Shown one piece after another: positions 1-5,625 of a stretch of DNA of 5,627 nt. How positions within the stretch are numbered: position 1 is the stretch's first letter; every line of letters starts with the position of its first letter. The notes below the pieces were generated by a model that searched no databases, was not told where the DNA came from, and worked only from the letters and a program-made list of their open reading frames with translations. The DNA is from Actinomycetota bacterium. GTDB lineage: Bacteria; Actinomycetota; Actinomycetes; Streptosporangiales; Streptosporangiaceae. The translations under genes were made by a program, and so were the position numbers. The stretch spans positions 1-5,627 of the forward strand of contig PMST01000101.1 of the NCBI GenBank assembly GCA_003168295.1, read 5' to 3'.

Positions 1-2
1 CC

Positions 3-833
3 GCCCTTCAGGACGGAGTGGACGTCAATCTGCTGGCCCCCGATACCGGGCGGGCCCGGATCAGTGGCGTGGACGTGCAGAAGGACCCGAACACCGTCCG
101 CAGCCTGATCGGGCTGGCCGGCCAGTACGCGGCGGTGGACGAGACGTTGACCGGCCGGGAGAACCTGATCATGGTCGGCCGGCTTTACCGGCTCGGGGCC
201 AAGCTGGCCAAGGCCCGGGCCGGGGAGTCACTGGAGCGGCTGGGTCTGGTGGAGGCGGCGGACCGTCCGGTAAAGGCCTATTCCGGCGGAATGCGCCGCC
301 GCCTGGACCTGGGCGCCAGCCTGGTCGGCCGGCCCCGGGTGCTGATCCTGGACGAGCCGACCACCGGGCTCGATCCCCGCACCCGTCTGGACATGTGGGC
401 CTTCATCCGCGATCTGGTGGCCGGGGGGACCACCGTACTGCTCACCACCCAGTACCTGGAAGAAGCCGACCAGCTCGCGGACCACAGCATCGTCATCGAC
501 CGGGGCCAGGTAATCGCCTCCGGCGCCTCCGCTGAGCTCAAGGCCAGGCTCGGCAGCGACCTGATCGCAGTAGAGGTGCGCGCCGCCGAGCTGGACCGGG
601 CTACGGCGGCGCTGGCCGGCATCGGCTGCGGCGCGCCGGTCATCGACCAGGCCCGCGCCCAGATCACCATCCCGGTCTGCGACCCGGTTCACGACCTGAT
701 GGCGGCCCTGCGCACCTTGGATGCCGCCGAGATCGTCCCGGTGGACCTGGGACTGCGGCGGCCCTCGCTCGACGACGTGTTCCTCTCCCTCACCGGGCGG
801 AGCACCGGCGACGACGACCTCGCCGCCCGCTGA
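3..833 (+). CDS. ABC exporter ATPase, DrrA-like (5' partial)
   Basis: Cytoplasmic ATP-binding subunit of a daunorubicin-resistance (DrrA) type exporter, expected to power the permease encoded next. The frame is open to the left edge. Counting from the GTG at 18 as residue 1, I see the Q-loop (GLAGQY, Q36), the signature YSGGMRRR (88-95), Walker B VLILDEP (108-114), D-loop GLD (117-119), and the switch position in LLTTQYLEEAD, where Q145 replaces the usual His as is common in DrrA proteins. The C-terminal RPSLDDVFLSLTGR (248-261) is the DrrA-specific tail. Walker A is not in the window. By family spacing its GK should fall just before base 1, and the residues that should follow it (TTT then a hydrophobic stretch) are not recognisable at 3-29. 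A protein starting at GTG 18 could not bind ATP normally, so I treat the gene as 5' partial or damaged at the edge. The substrate is unknown. Confidence 0.88.
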   Translation, partial: ALQDGVDVNLLAPDTGRARISGVDVQKDPNTVRSLIGLAGQYAAVDETLTGRENLIMVGRLYRLGAKLAKARAGESLERLGLVEAADRPVKAYSGGMRRRLDLGASLVGRPRVLILDEPTTGLDPRTRLDMWAFIRDLVAGGTTVLLTTQYLEEADQLADHSIVIDRGQVIASGASAELKARLGSDLIAVEVRAAELDRATAALAGIGCGAPVIDQARAQITIPVCDPVHDLMAALRTLDAAEIVPVDLGLRRPSLDDVFLSLTGRSTGDDDLAAR

Positions 834-873
834 CCACCACACCCCGCAACTCCCAACTCGCCCGGAGCCCCGC

Positions 874-1706
874 ATGACCGCCGTCCAGGCCGCCCCCGCC
901 AGCCCGCCAGCGCCACCGGAGGAGCTGACCACGCCCGAGCTCGCCCGCTCGGCCATATTCTCCGATGCCGTGGTCATCGCCCGCCGCAACCTGACCCGCA
1001 TCGCCCGCACCCCCCAGCTGATGGTCTTCGCCACCATCCAGCCGGTCATGTTCGTGCTGCTGTTCCGCTACGTCTTCGGCGGCGCCATCCACGTCCCCGG
1101 GATCAGCTACGTCGACTTCCTGATCCCGGGCGTCATCGTGCAGACGGTCGTGTTCGGCGCCACCTCCACCGCGGTCGGCCTGTCCCAGGACATGAGCAAC
1201 GGCATCATCGACCGGTTCCGGTTCCGGTCCCTGCCCATGTCCCGCTCGGCCGTGCTCGCCGGACGGACCATCGCCGACCTGGTCCGCAACGTCTTCGTGG
1301 TGCTGCTGATGATCGTCGTCGGCATGGCCGTCGGCTTCCGTTTCCACAACGGCTTCCTGCCCGCCGTGGCCGCCGTGTTCGTCGCGCTGCCGATCGGCTA
1401 CGCTCTGTCATGGGTGTTCGCCCTGATCGGGCTCACCGTCGCCGACCCCGAAACCGCCCAGCTCGCCGGCTTCCTGCCCATCTTCCCGCTGGTGTCGCCA
1501 GCTCGGTCTTCGTCTCGATCCAGAGCATGCCCGGCTGGCTGCAGGCCTTCGCCAAAAACCAGCCCATTAGCCGAGCCGCCGGCACCGTGCGGGCCCTCAC
1601 CGAAGGCGGCCCCGTCGCCACCAACCTCATCTGGACCCTCCTGTGGAGCACCGCCATCCTGGCCGTCTTCATCCCCCTGGCGGTCCGTCGCTACCGCAAG
1701 GTTTAG
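874..1706 (+). pseudogene. ABC-2 type exporter permease, DrrB-like, with one-base frameshift
   Basis: Membrane subunit partnering the upstream ATPase, whose stop lies 40 bases before this ATG. GGAG at 864-867 is six bases from the start. An earlier in-frame start at 721 would overlap the ATPase and is rejected. The N-terminal cytoplasmic part (1-45) is followed by helices near 49-69, 82-106, 135-156, 160-187, 196-216 and 250-269, the ABC2_membrane pattern, with the family-typical IDRFRFRSLPMSR loop at 112-124. After LPIFPLV (ending 1494) the frame becomes a Ser/Pro/Arg-rich shadow, while the expected sequence (ASSVFVSIQSMPGWLQ) resumes one frame over from 1497 and ends at TAG 1704-1706. Restoring one T at about 1495 (GTG-TTC-GCC) gives a normal 277-residue protein. 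Without it the frame runs to 1827 and loses the last helix. It is either an inactivated gene or a sequencing deletion. Family assignment is firm; functionality is not. Confidence 0.85.
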
Positions 1707-1954
1707 CACCGCCAGGCGATGTCCGGCCTGGGCCACGCCCAGATCACACGATCCGCGGCCGCCGTCGAGTCCTCCTGATGTCCGGGCATTGCCGTGGCCC
1801 GGTGGCGCAAGAGGAAGGACTCGGTAATCAGGCCGAACGGCACGTCATGCGAGGCGGATCCGTACCGGAATACCGCGAACCGCCGACCAGCTCAAGGAAC
1901 TTACGGACGAGGTCGTCGCCTGGATCCCTACGGTAGCCGGTCACCTCTACCTGG
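1707..1954. other. Intergenic region, no convincing gene
   Basis: I find no start with a ribosome binding site, no recognisable protein and no RNA gene. A frame reading QLKELTDEVVAWI around 1888-1926 has fairly protein-like composition. It lacks a start and runs through the promoter at 1955-1986 to a stop at 2002-2004, so at most it is a remnant of a lost gene. Confidence 0.45.
1728..1742 (+). terminator. GC-rich hairpin after exporter permease
   Basis: CTGGGC (1728-1733), loop CAC, GCCCAG (1737-1742) forms a perfect six-pair stem 21 bases beyond the permease stop. There is no T-tract, which is common for actinobacterial hairpins. It could end the exporter transcript, but short GC stems arise easily in this composition. 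Confidence 0.3.
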
Positions 1955-1986
1955 TGAACAGAAGAGATCCCCTGTCCGTGTTAGTA
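1955..1986 (+). promoter_or_regulatory. ECF sigma promoter upstream of the YceI gene (copy A)
   Basis: TGAAC at 1955-1959, 17 bases, then CGTGTTAGTA at 1977-1986. The elements and spacing are the same as in the promoter in front of the ECF sigma gene (5422-5391, minus) and the one at the right edge (5594-5625). It points towards the YceI gene and would give a leader of roughly 95 bases before GTG 2084. Recognition by the sigma factor encoded in this window is inferred from the shared motif. Confidence 0.8.
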
Positions 1987-2070
1987 AGAGGATCTGTCCG
2001 CTAGGTGCCTGGCGGGTACGCGGGCAGGAGATCTGGCCCTGGAGCCGCCGGCTAGCTGACCCGGCAAGCG

Positions 2071-2076
2071 AAGGAG
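2071..2076 (+). promoter_or_regulatory. Ribosome binding site fixing the YceI start
   Basis: AAGGAG lies seven bases before GTG 2084. It selects that GTG over the out-of-frame ATG at 2077, which directly abuts the site. Confidence 0.7.
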
Positions 2077-2083
2077 ATGCTCC

Positions 2084-2631
2084 GTGACTACGACGACGTC
2101 CGGCATTCAGCTCCGACCCGGCGGGCAACGCGGCTGGCCGCCGGCAGCTGTGGGTCAATCCGGCATAGTGGCATGCCTCGTTTACCGCGCAGGTTGCCGG
2201 CCGGCCGTGCGAGGGCGCCTGTTCCTGAACGGCGGGGTGCGGATCACGAAGCCGATCGAGGATTCAACTGCGCGCCTGGCCGCCAGGACGACCGCGGTCA
2301 GCACCGGGCCACCGGTGCTGGGCCGGCTGCTGGCCGGGGCCGGCTTCCTGGACACGGGCGCCTTCCCGCAGATCAGCTTCCGGTCCGGGCGGCTGGCCCG
2401 GGTCCTGGCCCGAGGCGCGCCGCTGGCCGCCTGCAGGTCAAGAACACCGAGCAGGAACTGGCCTGCCAGCTCGATGTGGACCTTCCCGGCACGCGGCCGG
2501 GCGGCCCGCCGCGCGTCATCATCGCCAGCAGCCGGGTCATCGACGCGAGGTGGGTAACCAGCCAGCGGGTGCCGGCACTCGGCCGCCGTATCGCGATGAC
2601 GTGCTCATTCTCGCTCGAACCGGACACGTGA
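2084..2631 (+). pseudogene. YceI-family protein gene with multiple frame breaks
   Basis: YceI proteins are lipocalin-like barrels that bind isoprenoid-type lipids, usually in the envelope. The family core is clear in the GTG-2084 frame between 2207 and about 2425: VRGRL, EDSTARL, STG, then GAGFLDTGAFPQISFRSGRL, matching the conserved STG and FLD..FP.I.FRS positions. The N-terminal block (LWVNPA and HASFTAQVAGRP, about 2148-2207) lies in another frame and contains a TAG at 2166-2168. The C-terminal block (GRLQVKNTEQELACQLDVDL to SFSLEPDT, ending TGA 2629-2631) lies in the third frame. The last switch is explained by one missing G near 2425, and the 0-to-2 switch by one missing G at about 2207. 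Joined, the parts give about 180 residues, the usual family length. Copy A of the ECF promoter precedes it and a small membrane protein follows. It is either a decaying pseudogene or poor sequence. The family call is firm from the core; the N-terminal reconstruction is my inference. Confidence 0.75.
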
Positions 2632-2756
2632 GCGGCTGGTCGTCGTCCGCCGCCCGTGCGTGCGGGTCGCTTGCCGTTGCCTGCCGCCGCTCCCAGCGGC
2701 GTGTTCCAGATGCGTTGCCTGCATCGCGCCCCGTCAACCCGGATCCGCCCCTGCCC

Positions 2757-3068
2757 ATGTTGAGGATCAAGGAACGCCTGCTGAGGGCCTGGCTGGCATG
2801 CAAGCGTTTGACCGGGCTTTCGTTCCCGCGGCGCTTTCCGATCGTGCAGTTTCCCAACCTGCCGCTCATCGTCGCGGTCCTCGCTGGTGCGGCAGGCAAG
2901 TTCCTGGACGGCAGTGCACATTCCTACGCCGCGTCAGTGTCCTACCTGGCGATGACGATATGGGCATATGAGGAGCTGGTGCATGGGGTCAACTGGTTCC
3001 GGCGCCTCCTGGGACTGGCTTACGTGATTCTCCTGGTCGTGCGCGTCGCCGGCGCGTTGCACCACTGA
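2757..3068 (+). CDS. Small three-helix membrane protein, conserved hypothetical
   Basis: A 103-residue protein of unknown function. It has a basic N-terminus with Arg/Lys at 3-26 and FPRRFPIVQFPN at 23-34, then probable membrane helices at about 35-50, 56-75 and 82-100. Acidic and aromatic residues (WAYEELVHGVNWFRR, 69-83) lie between the second and third. I have the impression of similar small actinobacterial proteins with the FP.RFP..QFPN and WAYEEL..G.NWFR motifs, but no named family comes to mind. I chose ATG 2757 because the protein-like sequence begins there. The frame is open further upstream (from 2550), but that part reads as Pro/Arg/Ser-rich shadow. There is no good ribosome binding site. 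It lies 125 bases after the YceI gene on the same strand and may share its ECF promoter. It appears intact, unlike its neighbour. It probably resides in the cytoplasmic membrane. Confidence 0.72.
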   Translation: MLRIKERLLRAWLACKRLTGLSFPRRFPIVQFPNLPLIVAVLAGAAGKFLDGSAHSYAASVSYLAMTIWAYEELVHGVNWFRRLLGLAYVILLVVRVAGALHH

Positions 3069-3418
3069 TCTGTATCGCCGATGCCACGTTATAGCCCTCT
3101 GCCGGCCGATCTTTTCTCTGCCGTCTGTCGCCGTGCCGGTCGCCAGGCCGGCGTGTCCCGGGCTGGCCGTTCCGGCCGCTGGCGGGTGTCCTGCTCACCT
3201 ACGACGAGATCACCGTGGGTTGACAAGCCGCCGAGATGCTGACCGGTCCAGCCTGGTGATCGTGGTGCCCGGCCGGGCCGGGTATTCAGGCTGCTGCCCG
3301 GCAGTTCGCCTCCGGCGAGAAGCGCACCGCGGCCGGGAACGGGATTTCATGGCCGCTGGTCACTACCCCAGCGGCCCGCCCGGCAGAGCCGGGTGGCGAG
3401 GGCGGGACGCAGCCGAAT
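3069..3418. other. Convergent intergenic region
   Basis: This is 350 bases between two converging units. I see no credible gene: open frames here lack a start, a ribosome binding site and any recognisable family. It contains weak GC hairpins, including GCCGG/CCGGC at 3135-3139 and 3148-3152 with an eight-base loop, and the stem listed at 3379-3393. These probably separate the two transcripts. Confidence 0.5.
3379..3393 (-). terminator. Hairpin downstream of the minus-strand operon
   Basis: CCCGGC (3379-3384), loop AGA, GCCGGG (3388-3393) is a perfect six-pair stem 25 bases past the stop of the COG4315 gene at 3419. There is no T-tract. It is plausible as the end of the sigma operon, but the evidence is only position and symmetry. 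Confidence 0.35.
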
Positions 3419-4346
3419 TCAGCCGGAAACGGGTATCTCGTGCCACAGCCCGCCGTTCAGGTTGAGGTTATTGCCGTGAGCCTGGCCGGGGGCGGTATTG
3501 GCGATGTAGGTGTACAGGGGATGCCCGTCGTAGGTGGCCTGCGTCGCGCCGTCTGACCGCTTGATCGTGCCCAGCTTGCCGGTCACGCCCCGGCCGGCGG
3601 CCGGGGTCCCGGTCACTGGCGGCCAGTAGGCAGCGCACGTCCCGTTGCAGTTCGATCTGGTCGGGGTATCGGGGGCGAACGAGTACAGAGTGAACCCCTT
3701 GGCGTTGGTGAGTACGGTCATGCCGCCGATCTTCGCCGTCCTCAGGCCGCCGGCGGCCGAAGGTCCCGGGCCGCCCGCGCCGGCAACGGCGACGCCCAGC
3801 AGCACCAGGGCAGCAACCGACACTGCGGCGGCCGCCGCCCCGGCACCCGGCACGCCAGCCTGCAGCCTGGCCAGCATGGCACTACGGGACGCCGCTGGCC
3901 CGGCCGGCTGACGCTGCGCGGCCGGGGAAAGGGCGAGCACAGCCAGCGCGGCGAAAGGCGGCGACCTCGATCACCCCTGCGACGATCCCCGCGGTCGTCC
4001 GGATCTCCTTGAAGCCGAACAGGCCGATCCACACCGACAGGAGGTAGCCGCCGAGGGTCGAGAGGGCAAACCCGGCGCCGGCCGCGGCGGCCAGCCGGCT
4101 GCCAGACACCAGCACGGCCGCTGCGAGGCCGAAGGCGGCGATCACCTGGAGCAGGAAAAGCCAGCCGATCACCGGGATGGACCGGTAGCCGGTCAGGTAC
4201 AGGTCGAGGCGGATCGCCCCGGTCACGGCGAGCAGCCCGCCCCCGGCTACCCGGAGCCCGAGTCGCTGCCAGTTCAGTCCGGCCGCCGCGTTTTCTCCAT
4301 AACCATTGATACGGCTCGTGCCTGCCCGCTGGTTCGGGCCTCGCAC
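3419..4346 (-). pseudogene. Five-helix membrane domain fused to COG4315 'YxxxxD' domain, frameshifted
   Basis: The first frame (GTG 4346) has helices near residues 31-50, 58-80, 84-111 and 117-131 and includes LDLYLTGYRSIPVIGWLFLLQ and LGGYLLSVWIGLFGFKE. It breaks after VIEVAAF, where an extra T in a run of three (AAA at 3954-3956 on the plus strand) shifts the frame. Removing it restores AALAVLALSPA and a continuous 308-residue protein. A fifth helix spans about 166-190, followed by an extracytoplasmic COG4315 domain with two repeats: LYSFAPD (220-226), a C-x3-C pair (Cys233, Cys237) before YWPPV, and LYTYIAN (277-283) before GNNLNLNGGLWHE. The second repeat has Asn where Asp is usual. There is no lipobox Cys, so anchoring is by the helices. 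The start is uncertain: CTG 4277 (LNWQRLGL) could be a mutated or unusual start. This is the third gene of the sigma operon; its biochemical role is unknown. Confidence 0.72.
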
Positions 4347-4349
4347 TGC

Positions 4350-4845
4350 TTGCTTTCAGCACCGCGCGCTGCGGGTCACCAGGGGCTTCCCTGTCGATGG
4401 TGCACGGGTTCTCGGTGTATTGGCCCGGCCGTCCGGCCGCACCGGCGGTGGCCAGGACAGCCACGGCCAACAGAACCCCCAGGGCAGCGGTGGCGGTGTC
4501 GGGGATCATGTACGGGCCGTGAAAGCCGGACATGGCCGCCTGCGGGGCCGACGCGGCGCCGATCAGCAATGCGGCCCAGCCTGCCCAGCGCCGGCCGGCC
4601 TGGCATCCGCGCGCGGTCCGCACGCTCAGCATGGCCACGGCCAGCCCGGCCGCGACCAGCCCCGCGGTCGGCGCCGGGTGACGGGCCGCCGCCAGGACCA
4701 GACCGCACCGGGTCAGGTCCAGGACTGCCGCGCCGAGCAGCATCACGGCGATCAGATGCCGGCCGGCCCTAGGCCCGGCGACAGGTGCTGCCTTCTCGCC
4801 ATCGGCGCAGGCAGCGGTGATGTCCCAGGGCATCCGGTCGGCCAT
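4350..4845 (-). CDS. Four-helix membrane protein coupled to the ECF sigma gene; 3' end unresolved
   Basis: Integral membrane protein of unknown function. Its ATG (4845-4843) shares one base with the sigma stop in a TGATG overlap, implying translational coupling; the in-frame ATG at 4851 lies inside the sigma gene and is less likely. After a polar N-terminus (1-29), helices are predicted near 31-54, 60-75, 86-101 and 116-137, separated by TARGCQAGRRW (77-87) and MSGFHGPYMIPD (105-116). The position directly after an ECF sigma gene suggests a role in controlling it, but I see no H-x3-C-x2-C zinc anti-sigma motif. The 3' end is odd. After the last helix the frame stays open to 3742, running through the next gene in a different frame. 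Its tail there reads as Arg/Pro-rich shadow, so I place the natural end before about 4350. Stops exist nearby in the other two frames (4376-4378 and just upstream of GTG 4346), consistent with a lost base. Confidence 0.65.
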
Positions 4846-5387
4846 CAGCACGCGATCGCGTCGTGCTCTTCGAGGTGCTGGCGCAACGCATCCAGCGCGT
4901 AGTGCAGCCGTGATCTGGCTGTGCCGTCCGGTATGCCGAGCTCGCGGGCGACCGTGGCCATGGTCCCGCCCCGGTAGAAGGTCTCCACCAGCACGCTCTG
5001 GTGCGCGGGTGACAAGTGCGCCAGCGCGGCGAAAACGAGCTCCCGGTCCAGGACCTCCTCCATTCCGGAGTCGGTCCCGATCTCGGCTGGCGGCTCTGGC
5101 GCGCTCATCGGCCGGGCCTGCTCGGCCTGGTTCGCGTCGATCAGCAGGTTGCGCGCGACCCGGAACAGCCAGGACCGGATGGGCCGGTCATCGGCGCTGA
5201 GCTGGGGCAGGTGCCGCCAGGCCCGGATGAAGGTTTCCTGCACGATGTCATCCGCGCTCGCCCGGTCCGGGCAGAACTGCTCGACGTAGGCGTGCAGGGC
5301 GCTGGCGTAGTGCGAGTACAGCTGGCGGATCGCGGCATCGGGGTCGCCGGGCAGTTCGCCGCCGGCAGCATGCGTGGTAGCAGACAT
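4845..5387 (-). CDS. ECF RNA polymerase sigma factor, SigL-like
   Basis: A 180-residue extracytoplasmic-function sigma factor that directs RNA polymerase to a dedicated promoter set. Region 2 spans about 22-88, with ADDIVQETFIRAWRHL (45-60) and RSWLFRVARNLLID (71-84). A linker (85-110) leads to region 4 at about 117-172, with LSPAHQSVLVETFYRGGTMATVARELGIPDGTARSRLHYALDALR carrying the helix-turn-helix. Only regions 2 and 4 are present and there is no C-terminal extension, as in minimal ECF factors. The ATG at 5387 is preferred because an ECF promoter ends three bases upstream. The frame is open to 5468, but that extension would translate the promoter. No ribosome binding site precedes the ATG, so the mRNA may be leaderless. 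The gene is first in a minus-strand operon with two membrane proteins. The resemblance in layout to M. tuberculosis SigL is from memory; the ECF group needs a profile search. The frame is intact. Confidence 0.93.
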   Translation of the reverse strand: MSATTHAAGGELPGDPDAAIRQLYSHYASALHAYVEQFCPDRASADDIVQETFIRAWRHLPQLSADDRPIRSWLFRVARNLLIDANQAEQARPMSAPEPPAEIGTDSGMEEVLDRELVFAALAHLSPAHQSVLVETFYRGGTMATVARELGIPDGTARSRLHYALDALRQHLEEHDAIAC

Positions 5388-5390
5388 ATC

Positions 5391-5407
5391 TACTAACACG
5401 AATAGTA
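5391..5407. repeat. Inverted repeat over the sigma promoter -10
   Basis: TACTA (5391-5395), seven bases, TAGTA (5403-5407). One arm is the 3' part of the conserved CGTGTTAGTA element and the other lies in the spacer. It could be an operator, but copy A lacks the second arm, so it may be chance. Confidence 0.3.
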
Positions 5408-5422
5408 AGAAGGTTGTGTTCA
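5391..5422 (-). promoter_or_regulatory. ECF promoter of the sigma operon, likely autoregulated (copy B)
   Basis: Reading the minus strand: TGAAC (5422-5418), 17 bases, CGTGTTAGTA (5400-5391), then three bases to the ATG at 5387. The C of CGTG is 13 bases from the A of ATG, so transcription would start at or within a few bases of the start codon. Copies A and C have identical elements and spacing, which supports self-activation by the encoded sigma factor. Confidence 0.82.
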
Positions 5423-5593
5423 CCGTGGCCGCTTCGGTTGCGGCGGGGCGCCTGCGGCGCGCGGGCATTCCCCGGAGACCTTCCCGGGCCGGCGACGCGG
5501 CGGTGAGCAGGCAAGCCCCGGACGCTTTCGGGGAGTTCCCCGGCCCGCTGGCCGTGTCGAGGCGGCTAGCCGGAATAAAAATTAGACGATGCC
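5423..5593. other. Divergent intergenic region between two ECF promoters
   Basis: No gene is seen. It contains a near-perfect palindrome, CGGGGA-GT-TCCCCG at 5529-5542, that could be an operator or hairpin. An AT-rich patch (GGAATAAAAATTAGA, 5572-5586), unusual in this composition, lies directly upstream of promoter copy C and could act as an UP-type element. Confidence 0.4.
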
Positions 5594-5625
5594 TGAACCG
5601 CGGACTTGTTCTATGCGTGTTAGTA
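5594..5625 (+). promoter_or_regulatory. ECF promoter firing out of the window (copy C)
   Basis: TGAAC (5594-5598), 17 bases, CGTGTTAGTA (5616-5625), followed by GG at the window end. It is divergent from the sigma operon. Its target gene lies beyond 5627 and cannot be identified. The match to copies A and B in both elements and in exact spacing makes a chance occurrence unlikely. Confidence 0.78.

Noticed and set aside
228..1049. 273-residue minus-strand frame opposite the exporter genes
   Set aside because: Shadow of the DrrA/DrrB frames: low-complexity Gly/Ala/Arg composition, no family features, and the opposite strand has clear motifs.
790..1347. 185-residue minus-strand frame rich in His/Asp/Gly
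   Set aside because: Antisense shadow of the permease; the composition reflects reverse-complemented GC-rich codons.
1492..1500. Programmed frameshift in the permease
   Set aside because: No slippery heptamer or downstream pseudoknot is evident, and a simple missing T restores the family sequence.
1794..2087. 97-residue plus-strand frame before YceI
   Set aside because: It covers promoter A, has no ribosome binding site or family resemblance, and ends where the YceI gene begins.
3742..4349. Continuation of the four-helix protein to a 367-residue product
   Set aside because: Beyond about 4350 it overlaps the COG4315 fusion in another frame and becomes Arg/Pro-rich with no helices; it is a read-through shadow.
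4306..4902. 198-residue plus-strand frame opposite the sigma operon
   Set aside because: Antisense shadow with Gly/Arg/Pro-rich composition and no recognisable domain.
5388..5468. 27-residue N-terminal extension of the sigma factor
   Set aside because: It would translate the conserved ECF promoter, and region 2 is complete from ATG 5387.
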